From NCBI RefSeq assembly GCF_014775655.1, contig NZ_CP061274.1, positions 1,674,001-1,738,000 on the forward strand: DNA of 64,000 nucleotides. The letters run 5' to 3'. This document shows, piece after piece, positions 48,344 through 56,570 of the stretch; position 1 is the stretch's first letter, and every line of letters begins with the position of its first letter. The notes beneath the pieces were generated by a model. It saw only the letters and a program-made list of their open reading frames with translations, ran no database searches and had not been told where the DNA came from. Origin of the DNA: Clavibacter zhangzhiyongii (GTDB lineage: Bacteria; Actinomycetota; Actinomycetes; Actinomycetales; Microbacteriaceae). Made by a program: the position numbers and the translations under genes.

Positions 48344-48985
48344 GTGCCACCGTCGGGTGCGAGACAGGTCGGTCGCCGGGGGAAGCTCATCAGGTCCGCG
48401 CGGCTGTCGACGCGGCAGCAGGACGCGGATCGACGGACCACCGACCTCCTCGCCGCCGGCATCCGGCGCGATGACCTCCACGTCGACCACGGCGTCTCCG
48501 GAGCTCGCGCGTCGCGGCCTGCCTTCGACGAGGCGCTGCGCGCGCTGCACGACGGCGACACCCTCGTCATCACGACCCTCGACCGCCTCGGTCGGTCCAC
48601 GCAGAACATGCTCGCTCTCGCGGAGGACCTGCGGGGGAGGGGTGCGTCGCTTCGGGTGCTGAACCTCGGCGGGGGAGACGTCGACACGGCGACCCCGATG
48701 GGGTCGATGGTCTTCACCGTGATGGCGGCGCTCGCGCAGATGGAGCTCGAGATCAAGCGGGAGAGGATCACCGACTCGGTGTCGAAGCGTCGGGCCGCGG
48801 GCAAGGACCTGGGCGGCCGGCGCCAGGCCTTCACCGATAGCCAGGTCAAGAACGCGGCCCGGCTGATCGATGCCGGCGAGCCGGCCGCCCAGGTCGCGCG
48901 CGACATGGGCATGTCGAGGGCGACGCTATACCGCCGACGTCGGGACATTCAGAGAGCCGAAGCCGCGGCCGCGATCACGAGCTGA
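48344..48985 (+). CDS. Serine recombinase (resolvase/invertase family), possibly with a damaged start
   Basis: A resolvase catalytic domain with the Ser nucleophile in ARLSTRQQD, LVITTLDRLGRSTQNML, MAALAQMELEIKRERITDSV and a C-terminal Hin-type helix-turn-helix (AAQVARDMGMSRATLYRRRRD). Family members normally begin M-x-x-IGYARVST. Here the equivalent stretch is KLIRSARLST, with AAG where the ATG would be expected, and translation would have to start at a GTG about 16 codons upstream with no clear ribosome-binding site. Conserved Gly and Tyr are also changed. It may be decaying or use the upstream start. It marks an accessory region. Confidence 0.72.
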   Translation: MPPSGARQVGRRGKLIRSARLSTRQQDADRRTTDLLAAGIRRDDLHVDHGVSGARASRPAFDEALRALHDGDTLVITTLDRLGRSTQNMLALAEDLRGRGASLRVLNLGGGDVDTATPMGSMVFTVMAALAQMELEIKRERITDSVSKRRAAGKDLGGRRQAFTDSQVKNAARLIDAGEPAAQVARDMGMSRATLYRRRRDIQRAEAAAAITS

Positions 48986-49200
48986 GAGGCCACGGAGGGT
49001 GTCTCGCTTAGCCCCCCTTCACCGGACTCTTCAGCGGACTGGTCTGTTGAGACACCGCGCCGTGTCGGGGCCTCGACCGGGCGCCAGTCGTCCGCGGCGT
49101 CCGGTGAAGGGTCCCCTAGCGGACGCCTCGCGTCGTGCCGGCATGGCCCGTCTGATCGCCTTGCATTCCCACCGCCCATCGGCCATGAACGACAGGCGGC

Positions 49201-49206
49201 TACGTT
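49201..49206 (+). promoter_or_regulatory. Predicted -10 element (TACGTT) for a leaderless small membrane protein mRNA
   Basis: TACGTT, six bases (GGCGGC), then ATG. Confidence 0.45.
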
Positions 49207-49212
49207 GGCGGC

Positions 49213-49455
49213 ATGGACAGCGAGAAGTTTCCGCGGTGGCTCCACCGGTTGGAGTGGATGTGGTTTGCCGTGGGCGTGCTGATGGTCGTCGGCACTATCG
49301 CAAGCATCGTCATCGACCCCAACCCAAGCTTTCTATGGCTGCAAGGCGTGCTGGGGCTGATTTTCGCGAGCTCTGGACCGAAGTTGATCCGTGACCTCCG
49401 CGCGCGTCGCGTCGCCGAGCGACGAGCTCGTCTTGATCGCACGACGCACGACTGA
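49213..49455 (+). CDS. Small two-helix membrane protein
   Basis: 80 aa: a short N-terminus (MDSEKFPRWLHRLEW), TM1 (MWFAVGVLMVVGTIASIVI), DPNPSFLW, TM2 (LQGVLGLIFASSGPKLI) and a basic cytoplasmic tail. Codon use is less GC-biased than in the housekeeping half. No family recognised. Confidence 0.55.
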   Translation: MDSEKFPRWLHRLEWMWFAVGVLMVVGTIASIVIDPNPSFLWLQGVLGLIFASSGPKLIRDLRARRVAERRARLDRTTHD

Positions 49456-49536
49456 CATCCGGGAAGCCATCCCCATCCGGACACTGCCCCACGCACCGTG
49501 CAGCATCGAGGGAGACGTGCGTAGTCGGTAGGCGGT

Positions 49537-50016
49537 TCACGATGCGACGGCGGCCCATCCGAGGGTCAGGACGGCGGCTAGGCACGCGACCGTGCGTGCG
49601 GCGTTCGCGCGGTCCCATCGGTCGGCGAAGCGGTCGCGGGCGATGAGGGCCCGCGCGTCATCGCCCGCGTAGGACTCCTCGAGGGCGCGGTTGAGAGGGA
49701 CGTTGACGGCCACGGTGATGACGAAGGCGGTCAGGGAGCACGCTGCCGCGACGATCCCGGTCACCTGGCACGTCGCTGACGACCAGGTCATGACCGCCGC
49801 CGCGACAGCGGTGACCGGCGCCCCGAAGAACAGGGTCAGGAAGACCGGGTTGACGATGACGCCGTTGATGCTGGCGAATGCCTGCACGTGGGTGCGTGCG
49901 TCGAGGCGGCGGAGGGCGGGGGAGACGGCGACCGCGAACGCCAGGTAGACGCCGGCGAGCAGACCGTTCGCGGTGATCGCGACGAGGAGGATCACGTCCG
50001 GGGCGTAGGGGCTCAC
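49537..50016 (-). CDS. DUF1772 family membrane protein
   Basis: A 159-aa protein with four hydrophobic helices and the family's VNVPLNRALEE motif; DRWDRANAARTVACLAAV matches the usual C-terminal block. DUF1772 covers anthrone-oxygenase-like proteins, but a role here is not established. It lies 12 bases downstream of the NmrA-like gene on the same strand, so they are probably co-transcribed. Confidence 0.83.
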   Translation of the reverse strand: MSPYAPDVILLVAITANGLLAGVYLAFAVAVSPALRRLDARTHVQAFASINGVIVNPVFLTLFFGAPVTAVAAAVMTWSSATCQVTGIVAAACSLTAFVITVAVNVPLNRALEESYAGDDARALIARDRFADRWDRANAARTVACLAAVLTLGWAAVAS

Positions 50017-50028
50017 CGGGTGCGTGCC

Positions 50029-50889
50029 TCAGCGGGCGAGCAGCTGCTCGATGGTGGCTGCGATCCCGGTGCTCACGTGCACGCGCCTGTCGCCCCGCGG
50101 CGCGAGCAGCCCGTGCGCATCCGCGTGATGCAGCTCCACGAGGCTGCGGGAGGCGTGCGGCGGGAGGCCGGCGTCCATGAGCGTGGTGAGCCATGCGGCC
50201 TCCTCGATCACCTCCACGTGCAGCTCCCCACCGAGGGCCGCGCCCAGGACGGCGGCGACCTCCCTCTCCGACCACGAGGGGCCGACGATGTCGACGGCTT
50301 CGCTGACCGCCGGCGGATCCAGCAGGCTGCCGGCGGCGATCGGACCCACGTCAGCGGCGGCCACCATCGGCACGGGAGCGTCGGCGGTGGGCGCGAGGAC
50401 GGGGAACACGCCCGCGGTTCTGGCGGTGTCGATGACGTCGGCGACCTTCTCCTGGAAGTGCCCGGGTCGGAGCGCGGTGATGATGGCGCCGGTGGACCGG
50501 AGTGCCCGCTCCAACCGGTGCAGGCCCGCGATGGGACCGGTGTCCGTGGGGAGATCGGCGCCGCCGGAGGAGAGGGCGACGACGTGGGGGACGCGCTGGT
50601 CGGCGACGGCTCCCGCGATCGAGGCGATCAGCGCGTCGGCGTGCGCGTCGAGGTCGTCGACGGACGGGTCGAACGGCAGCAGGACGAAGAAGCCCGCGCA
50701 TCCGCGCAACGCCAAGTCGAGCGCGTCCCTGTCGACGAGGTCGACGATGTGCGCCTCGGCTCCCCGACCCCGCCAGTCCTCGGCGTCCGCTGCTCGGCGG
50801 ACGAGGACCCGGATCTCGGCCCCCTGTCCCAGCAGGGCGCGCGCGGTCGCGCCTCCGACTCGTCCTGTCGCTCCGGCGATCACGTGCAT
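50029..50889 (-). CDS. NmrA/NAD(P)-binding atypical SDR family protein
   Basis: A 286-aa Rossmann protein beginning with the dinucleotide motif VIAGATGRVGGATARALL (GxxGxxG), then VRVLVRR and VDLVDRDALDLALRG. ALRPGHFQEKVAD and the WSEREVAAVLGAALG block fit NmrA-like oxidoreductases. The active-site YxxxK of classical SDRs is not present, as is normal in this group. It is divergent from an AraC-type regulator 128 bp away, its likely regulator, and upstream of the DUF1772 gene. Confidence 0.85.
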   Translation of the reverse strand: MHVIAGATGRVGGATARALLGQGAEIRVLVRRAADAEDWRGRGAEAHIVDLVDRDALDLALRGCAGFFVLLPFDPSVDDLDAHADALIASIAGAVADQRVPHVVALSSGGADLPTDTGPIAGLHRLERALRSTGAIITALRPGHFQEKVADVIDTARTAGVFPVLAPTADAPVPMVAAADVGPIAAGSLLDPPAVSEAVDIVGPSWSEREVAAVLGAALGGELHVEVIEEAAWLTTLMDAGLPPHASRSLVELHHADAHGLLAPRGDRRVHVSTGIAATIEQLLAR

Positions 50890-51017
50890 GGCTCGTCCTC
50901 TCGTCGTCGAACTCCTGATCCGACAGTAGGGAGCGCGCGCGGCGGCAGGATGCTGCTCCGTCGCCTGATCTTGCTCATCCGTCCGAATCCTCTCGTGACG
51001 GGTGGGAGGATCGAGCC

Positions 51018-52037
51018 ATGACAGTGGACCCGGACGCTGATCCGCGTCGCCGGTTGGACCGGGTGCTGCATTCCCTGCGCATGACGGGAACCTTCTACTG
51101 CCACGCCGAGCTCCGGGACCCATGGGCGCTGGAGATGCCGGCGGTCGCCGACTCCGTCAGCTTCCACGTCCTCACCAGCGGCGTGTGCTGGCTGCGTCTG
51201 CCGGGCGCGGAACCGATCGAGCTCCGCCCGGGTGACCTCGCGCTCGTGCCGCATGGGCTCGGCCATCACCTCCTCAGCGCTCCTGACGGCGGACGCGGTG
51301 CGCGGGTGGACCTGCTGCCGCAGCGGTACCTGAGCGACCGCTTCTCCGTGCTCGAGCACGGGGGAGAGGGGGCGGTGACGCAGTTGATCTGCGGGATCGT
51401 CGCGTTCGAGGGTCCCGCTGCCCGGCAGCTGATGCGCGGGCTCCCAGAGGTGCTGCGAGTGGAGGACGCTGATGCCTCGGCAGGCGCCTCCATCCACGAC
51501 ACCGTGCGGCTGATGGCCGACGAGCTCTCGACCGTCCAGGTCGGCGGCGACACGGTCGCGACACGACTCGCCGACGTCCTCGTGGTCCAGGCGCTCCGCT
51601 CCTGGATCCGACGGGACGAGGCCGGCTCCGCCGGGTGGATCCGAGCGCTTCGGGATGAGCGCATCGGCCGCGTGCTCGAGGCCGTGCATGCCCAGCCGGG
51701 GAATGCATGGGATCTCGAGCGCCTCGCGCGCACCGCCACCATGTCCCGATCCTCGTTCAGTGCGCGCTTCGCAGAGCTCGTGGGCGCGAGCCCCATGGCC
51801 TACATCGCCCGGTGGCGGATGGACGTCGCGCGGCACCGACTGACGACCGAGGACATCACGGCGTCACAACTCGCGGGGGAGCTCGGCTACCGCTCCGAGG
51901 CCGCCTTCCATCGGGCCTTCACCCGGATCGTGGGTACCACGCCAGGGGGTGTCCGTCGCGGCCGCGACGGTCTGACGAGGCCGGCGGCGTCCTCGCCGTC
52001 ACGTGACGGGTCGTGGCGCGCATCCGAGTCCGGGTAG
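51018..52037 (+). CDS. AraC family transcriptional regulator with cupin sensor domain
   Basis: A 339-aa protein. The N-terminal cupin (about 25-150) has SVSFHVLTSGVCWLRLPGAEP and RPGDLALVPHGLGHHL. The C-terminal double helix-turn-helix (about 215-315) has WDLERLARTATMSRSSFSARF and ASQLAGELGYRSEAAFHRAFTR, the AraC signature. It is divergent from the NmrA-like/DUF1772 operon. The ATG is preceded by GGGAGGATCGAGCC. Confidence 0.9.
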   Translation: MTVDPDADPRRRLDRVLHSLRMTGTFYCHAELRDPWALEMPAVADSVSFHVLTSGVCWLRLPGAEPIELRPGDLALVPHGLGHHLLSAPDGGRGARVDLLPQRYLSDRFSVLEHGGEGAVTQLICGIVAFEGPAARQLMRGLPEVLRVEDADASAGASIHDTVRLMADELSTVQVGGDTVATRLADVLVVQALRSWIRRDEAGSAGWIRALRDERIGRVLEAVHAQPGNAWDLERLARTATMSRSSFSARFAELVGASPMAYIARWRMDVARHRLTTEDITASQLAGELGYRSEAAFHRAFTRIVGTTPGGVRRGRDGLTRPAASSPSRDGSWRASESG

Positions 52038-52370
52038 GGATCCCTTCGCGGTCATCCTGAGGAACCAGTTGACGTCCACGGTGCAGACGTCCGGTCGGTG
52101 CACATGGAATGGGCGCTCTGAGGTGTGCGACCTCAGAGGACACCGACACCCCAGTACGGTCGCAACGCGGGTAGGAAGAAGCGGCCGCAGGCGGCGGACT
52201 ACGGGCCAAGAGGCCGCACGGTCAACGCAAGAACCCCAAGCCGGGGATAGGGGTTCGCGGGGTGCAAGACCCCGTGAGCGACTCCGAAGAAGATCGCAGA
52301 GGGCCCGCCTCAAGAAATGCGAGCCACGGCTTCTGTGCCACCGAGGTGCTGCACGGCCTGTGTGACGTCA
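52038..52370. other. Gene-free stretch after the AraC gene
   Basis: No supported gene. A 9-bp hairpin CTCTGAGGT-GTGCG-ACCTCAGAG (52116-52138) may terminate the AraC message. The rest has lower GC and no recognisable product on either strand; it may be degraded accessory DNA. Confidence 0.4.
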
Positions 52371-52772
52371 TCAAGCGCTGTCGAGACCCTCTGGCGAGTC
52401 GGGCGTCTCACGCCGCAGTGCGTACCGTGCCGCGCCCGCGGCGATGGCAGCGAGCACGACGGAGATGACCAGCAGAGTCACGGCGTCGATCACGGCCTCG
52501 GGCGACAGGAGCAGGCGTGGTCCTCCGACGGTGAGGACGACGAGCATGATGATGGCGAACGTGCGTCGGGAGGAGCCGAAGAAGTAGGCCACCAGCGGTC
52601 GGGATGCGATCGTGATCGCTGGCACGGCAAGGAATCCGGCGATGACTGCTGCACCCAAGAGCCATGGCGCCGCATCTCCCGTGCCCTGGCGCCATGCGGT
52701 GACGGCGGCCCAGAGGCTCCCCCACGCGCCGCCCAGCAGAAGCGGATACAGCCACCGTGCGAGGTCTCTCAT
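52371..52772 (-). CDS. Small integral membrane protein (four predicted helices)
   Basis: 133 aa with hydrophobic segments around LYPLLLGGAWGSLWAAVTAW, WLLGAAVIAGFLAVPAITI, TFAIIMLVVLTVGGPRLLL and AVTLLVISVVLAAIAAG. No family recognised. It follows a gene for a secreted precursor on the same strand; the leader between them contains a 17-bp tandem repeat. A role in export or immunity for that peptide is possible but only by position. Confidence 0.6.
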   Translation of the reverse strand: MRDLARWLYPLLLGGAWGSLWAAVTAWRQGTGDAAPWLLGAAVIAGFLAVPAITIASRPLVAYFFGSSRRTFAIIMLVVLTVGGPRLLLSPEAVIDAVTLLVISVVLAAIAAGAARYALRRETPDSPEGLDSA

Positions 52773-52785
52773 CGGTCCACTCTCC

Positions 52786-52819
52786 TATCTCGTCCAAACG
52801 GGTATCTCGTCCAAACGGG
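52786..52819 (-). repeat. Tandem 17-bp direct repeat in the leader of the four-helix membrane protein gene
   Basis: TATCTCGTCCAAACGGG occurs twice with no spacer (52786-52802 and 52803-52819), ending 14 bases upstream of the start codon. On the coding strand it reads CCCGTTTGGACGAGATA, directly ahead of the GGAGAG ribosome-binding site. Confidence 0.7.
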
Positions 52820-52870
52820 CCGGGACGGCGAGGTCGGGGGCACGTGATGACGCCCCCGACCTCGAGGAAC

Positions 52871-53473
52871 TCAGTCGTTGTTGCGCTGGAACGTCTCGAT
52901 GACCTTCTTGACCGCCGGTCGGAGGGTGTCCTTGATCGGCTGCGTCAAGGTCTTCTTCGCTGCAGCGCCGATGGCGCCGCCGGGCACGGCGCCGAAGACG
53001 CAGTCCACGCCGATGCCGAGGGCGATGTCGGTGGCACTGTCCACACCACCGGTGCGCAGGGCGTTCTTGACCTGGTCGGCTCCCTCGCCGAGCATGACGC
53101 TGCCGGCGCATCCGATGATGGCGGCTGCCGCCCACACAGGGAGCGCCTGCGTCGACACCTCGCCACTACCGCCGCTGCCGGTGGTCAGCAGGTGCTGGCG
53201 GAATGCTGCCGCGTCCGCCGCAGTGATCTCACCCCGCGCTTCTGCCGCCGCTAGCGCAGCCTCCGCCTCGCGCACGATCGCGTCAGCGTCCTCTCTGGTG
53301 AGGCCCACTTCCGCGAGCTCGGCTTCGGTCAATGTCGGTGCGCTGGTGGATGCCGGCGCGATGACGGCATTCGTAGCTGTCGGGGCGGCGGATGCCATCG
53401 ACGTCGACGTCAGCACCAGGCCCCCGGCCAAGAGGACTGCGGTGGGGATGCGATAACGGTGCGCGTTCATCAT
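52871..53473 (-). CDS. Secreted small protein with hydrophobic C-terminal region (bacteriocin-like precursor candidate)
   Basis: A 200-aa protein with a signal peptide (IPTAVLLAGGLVLTSTSMASA, cleavage about 29). An acidic helical pro-like region follows (LTEAELAEVGLTREDADAIV ... RQHLL, about 48-95). Then comes a Gly/Ala-rich hydrophobic region with two Cys about 36 residues apart (ALPVWAAAAIIGCAGSVML and ALGIGVDCVFGAVPGG) and a basic tail. Signal plus pro-region plus hydrophobic Cys-containing core is the architecture of SdpC-type toxin precursors, but no sequence match is claimed. An SdpI-family gene lies about 380 bp upstream on the same strand. A TTGTCG-N18-TACGTT promoter and AAGGAGAATG precede it. 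Confidence 0.65.
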   Translation of the reverse strand: MMNAHRYRIPTAVLLAGGLVLTSTSMASAAPTATNAVIAPASTSAPTLTEAELAEVGLTREDADAIVREAEAALAAAEARGEITAADAAAFRQHLLTTGSGGSGEVSTQALPVWAAAAIIGCAGSVMLGEGADQVKNALRTGGVDSATDIALGIGVDCVFGAVPGGAIGAAAKKTLTQPIKDTLRPAVKKVIETFQRNND

Positions 53474-53851
53474 TCTCCTTCATCGAGTACTGATTGGTGT
53501 CACCGAACGTACGCAGGGTGCGTCCAGCTCGACAAGCAGCCGACCACCACCGCGCACGTCCCCTATCTAATGAATCCGGCTCTCGTCAGGCAGTTGGGCC
53601 GTTGCTCCAAAAAACCTGGCAATGCCTAGGTGAGGCGATGAAGCTACAATCGCTGAACTGAACACGGCGAATCCCATCTTTAGGGACCGTCTACCTGATG
53701 GAATCTTGAGGAATCTGCGGTTGGCCACTGCATGACCAATTGGTGATGAGGTGGATCAGCGACGTGATTTCCGTTTCTGGCCGTGCCCGCTTGCCTGGCG
53801 CGAAAAGATTCTGCGGTCCAAGTCTCACGCGGGTCAGTACCTTTTCCCGGC
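53474..53851. other. Gene-free, AT-richer stretch
   Basis: No supported gene. It holds the predicted promoter of the secreted-precursor gene at its left end. GC content here is visibly lower than elsewhere in the window (runs such as CCAAAAAACC and GATGAAGCTACAATCGC), suggesting acquired or degraded DNA. Confidence 0.35.
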
Positions 53852-54250
53852 TCAGTGCCCCCGGTCGCGCTCCGGCCTCCGCCCGTGCTCGCTCTGCTGC
53901 GCCTCGCGTGCTGCCCGCCCGCCGACGACCGTCCCATGGATCGCGAAGCCGAGCATCGCGAGGCACCCGGCGAGAACCGTGGCCAGCACTGCTCCGAACG
54001 GCACGGGCAGCACCGTGGGCACCGCCGAGGCGATCGCGCACGCGCCCGCCGCGAGGGTCGACCGCTTTGCCCGCTGATGCGCGGCGAGCCAGGCGGCGTC
54101 GCTCGCGAGCGTCGACGCCGTGCGGATGCCCGCGACCTGGTTGCGCCCCAGCCTCCCGTTCGCCGTGCTGTGCGCGACCCGGATGACCAGTACCCCGCTG
54201 GCGACCATGACCAGGCCCAGCACGATCCGTCCGATCACGTCCTCGTCCAT
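53852..54250 (-). CDS. SdpI family membrane protein
   Basis: 132 aa: TM1 (IVLGLVMVASGVLVIRVA), the family signature LGRNQVAGIRTASTLASDAAWLAAHQ (GIRT..T..SDxAW..AH, about 35-60), then two further helices (ACAIASAVPTVLPVPFGAVL and VLAGCLAMLGFAIHGTVVGG). SdpI in Bacillus subtilis confers immunity to the SDP toxin and signals to its regulator; most actinobacterial members are uncharacterised. It lies upstream of the secreted-precursor gene and downstream of a membrane-anchored XRE regulator, all on one strand. Confidence 0.82.
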   Translation of the reverse strand: MDEDVIGRIVLGLVMVASGVLVIRVAHSTANGRLGRNQVAGIRTASTLASDAAWLAAHQRAKRSTLAAGACAIASAVPTVLPVPFGAVLATVLAGCLAMLGFAIHGTVVGGRAAREAQQSEHGRRPERDRGH

Positions 54251-54392
54251 CTTCCGAGCCTAGGAAGGGCCGGCCGGGACGACGAATCCGCTCCTCCCGC
54301 TCCAGGCGCGCCCGTCGGTGCACTCCTCCCGCGGCGTCCCGGCACGCATCCCTCGCCGACGCGCCGGTGCAACGTGGTCCGTCGTGCCCGGC

Positions 54393-54896
54393 TCAGGTTC
54401 GCGCGTCGGATGTCGGCGGCTTCCGGTTGCGCGACAGCGGGTAGCGGCGGTCCAGGCGTGGGCTGAGGATGACGAGGAACAGGAATATCGAGAGCAGCCA
54501 TCCGGCGATCCAGTAGGCGGGGATGAGGAAGATCGCGAGGTTCGTGAACGTGTTCGAGGCGACGCCGACGATGACGGCGATCGTGAACAGCGCGCCGATG
54601 CCGTAGTAGAGGGCCTCGAGTCCGTCGGTGATGGTGTCGCGGCGTTCCTGCTGCCGTGCGGCTCGGGTGTCGAGGGCGGTGACGGAGCGTCCGTAGTCGC
54701 TCTGGTCGACGGTGGCGAAGAGGTCCCGCACGGGGACCTCGAGTGCCTTGGCGACGCGGGTGAGGGTGTCGAGGCTGGCGTCGTTGCCGGCTTCGAGGCG
54801 CTGCACCGTACGGACGGTGATGCCGCTGGTCTCGGCGAGTCGTTCCTGGGTCCAGCCGCGCTGTGTGCGGAGGTCGACGATTCGTATCTCGTTCAT
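54393..54896 (-). CDS. XRE-type helix-turn-helix protein with C-terminal transmembrane domain
   Basis: 167 aa. The N-terminal XRE DNA-binding domain (about 1-62) has RTQRGWTQERLAETSGITVRTVQRLEAG and SLDTLTRVAKALEV. After a charged linker come two or three hydrophobic helices (ALYYGIGALFTIAVIVGVA and LIPAYWIAGWLLSIFLFLVIL) and a basic tail. A membrane-tethered repressor next to an SdpI-family protein recalls the SdpI/SdpR logic of membrane capture, though the DNA-binding family differs (XRE, not ArsR). The ATG of MNEIRIVDLR is chosen over an open frame 33 codons longer. Confidence 0.82.
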   Translation of the reverse strand: MNEIRIVDLRTQRGWTQERLAETSGITVRTVQRLEAGNDASLDTLTRVAKALEVPVRDLFATVDQSDYGRSVTALDTRAARQQERRDTITDGLEALYYGIGALFTIAVIVGVASNTFTNLAIFLIPAYWIAGWLLSIFLFLVILSPRLDRRYPLSRNRKPPTSDART

Positions 54897-55102
54897 GCTC
54901 TCCACGGTAGGGACGGGCATCCGCGCGCACCACGACATGAACCCGACAGCACCCCGACAGCCACGCGACAGGCCGCGGAGGGCGACCCGGTCCACCCCAT
55001 GAGGGAGAGGTGGGAGCCCCGGAGGAGACGTCCGATACGGGATACCCGTCCGGGCTGGTGGAGGCGACGACCGCCCGCCACCTGATTTGCCGGGATGCGA
55101 TC

Positions 55103-55864
55103 ATGACGACCATGCACATCGCCAGGTTCGGCACGGACACCAGCGCTGCCGTCCTGCTCCTTCACGGCGGTGGAGTAGCCGGCTGGATGTGGACCTCGCT
55201 GCGGCAGCACCTCGAGTCCACGCATCTCGTGCTCGTTCCCGACCTGCCAGGACACGGCAACAGCGCTGACGAGCCCTACCGCGCACATGCAGCCACAGTG
55301 GATGCTCTCGCCACGATGCTGAGCCGTAACGCCGAGGGACCGGTCGCCGTGATCGGCTTCTCTCTGGGTGCCCAGCTCGCCATGCAGCTTGCGTCCGAAC
55401 ATCCACACCTCGTCAGCCGAGCCATGATCGTAAGTGCCCAAGCGCGCCCGATCCCGTTCACGCGACTCACGCTGAACGCACTGGCGATCTCGGCGCCTCT
55501 AGCGCGACGCCGCTGGTTCGCCCGCCTCCAAGCCCGCGAGCTCTTCATCCCTCCTAAGCTGATGGAGGACTACATCGCGACGAGCGCCGCCATCACCCGA
55601 CCCACTCTGCTCAAAGCCGTCGAGGAGAACATGCGCTTCCAGATCCCGACGGAGTGGCCAGCCTTCCCCGGTGTAGCGCTTGTTCTGGCCGGGCGGAAGG
55701 AGCGGGCCGTGATGCGCGAGTCTGCGACGGCGACCCAGGCGGCGCTGCCCGGTAGCGCCCTGGAGCTCGTTGACGGTGCCGGGCGCGGCTTGCCCCTTCA
55801 GTGCGCGGAGTGGTTCAACGCTCGCGTCTCTACTTGGCTATCCGCGAGCACGCCCGCAGTCTGA
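55103..55864 (+). CDS. Alpha/beta hydrolase with substituted catalytic His
   Basis: A 253-aa alpha/beta-hydrolase fold: LLLHGGGVAGWMWTSL (oxyanion loop), LVPDLPGHGNSADEP, and nucleophile Ser in VIGFSLGAQLAMQLA (about residue 96). The acid would be in ALVLAGRKERAV. At the place of the catalytic His (usually GAGHGxPLQ) the sequence reads DGAGRGLPLQ, with Arg encoded by CGC, one base from CAC. Either the enzyme is inactive or another His serves. ATG at 55103 or 55112 (MHIARFG). Codon use is less GC-rich than in the core genes. Confidence 0.75.
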   Translation: MTTMHIARFGTDTSAAVLLLHGGGVAGWMWTSLRQHLESTHLVLVPDLPGHGNSADEPYRAHAATVDALATMLSRNAEGPVAVIGFSLGAQLAMQLASEHPHLVSRAMIVSAQARPIPFTRLTLNALAISAPLARRRWFARLQARELFIPPKLMEDYIATSAAITRPTLLKAVEENMRFQIPTEWPAFPGVALVLAGRKERAVMRESATATQAALPGSALELVDGAGRGLPLQCAEWFNARVSTWLSASTPAV

Positions 55865-56047
55865 CGCCAATGGCGGTCACTGCCTTTGGATTTACGGCCG
55901 TGCGTGTCCGGGTATGGATCCCCTGCCGGACGCCGAGTCCTTCGTCGCGGCGGGACATGTGAGCGGGTCGTGATGATCCCGACGATAGGCGTGCGCCTTT
56001 TGTGAGGGTCCCTTTCTCGAGTGCATGCGCAGCGTGATCCTGAGGTC

Positions 56048-56566
56048 ATGGAGTCGTCTGTGAGGGATCGTGTGGTGCCTGTCGGTGGGGATGTCGTGGT
56101 GCGGGGTCTTTCGCTCCTGCGGCTGGTGGAGCTCTGCGGCACCCCGTGCGTGCACAGTGAAGAGGCCCAGCCCGCGGACGGACAGCATCCGGTCGGCGGC
56201 TCCGTCCTAGTGCGGGTCACGGCCGTGTTCGACGATGAGGAGACGGGTCGCGTCGTGTGCATCGACGCCCACCTGGACCGTGTCTCGCCCGACTGGGGTC
56301 GCGCTCGGGTCCTCGGCCGCGTCCCGGCAGCGATGTCGGCGCCGACGTGGATCGTCGCGGGACGCGCGGACGCAGGTCCAGGCATGTGCCGGCCGTCGCT
56401 CCCGCAGGACCTCGTTGTCGGCGACGTCCTCGTCATCCCCTGCCGCGATGACATCACGCTCCACGACGTGCGCTTCTCCGAGGAGGTGCACCCCGTCCTG
56501 CCCCGTGACGCCCGCCCATGGGCTGACGCCCGTCGCGTGCCGCCGCGTCGACGTCGCCGGTTCTGA
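56048..56566 (+). CDS. LysA-like beta-barrel-only protein, paralogue 1
   Basis: A 172-aa protein without signal or membrane segment. VPVGGDVVVRGLSLLRLVELCGTPCV resembles the first strand block of diaminopimelate decarboxylase (DGxLxVGGVxLxxLAxxxGTPLYV). It is followed at once by VRVTAVFDDEETGRVVCIDAHLD, then ARVLGRV and SLPQDLVVGDVLVIPC, matching the C-terminal barrel blocks (vDGGmsD; LPxDLxxGDLLxVP). The PLP-binding TIM barrel that should lie between is missing, as are the catalytic Cys (CES) and Tyr (GAY). Two paralogues are nearby. This comparison is from memory of the family pattern. An ATG nine codons upstream is possible. Confidence 0.55.
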   Translation: MESSVRDRVVPVGGDVVVRGLSLLRLVELCGTPCVHSEEAQPADGQHPVGGSVLVRVTAVFDDEETGRVVCIDAHLDRVSPDWGRARVLGRVPAAMSAPTWIVAGRADAGPGMCRPSLPQDLVVGDVLVIPCRDDITLHDVRFSEEVHPVLPRDARPWADARRVPPRRRRRF

Positions 56567-56570
56567 CTTG

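Noticed and set aside
52003-52365. A 120-residue Arg-rich plus-strand frame after the AraC gene
   Set aside because: No domain, no ribosome-binding site, and composition typical of random GC-rich frames.
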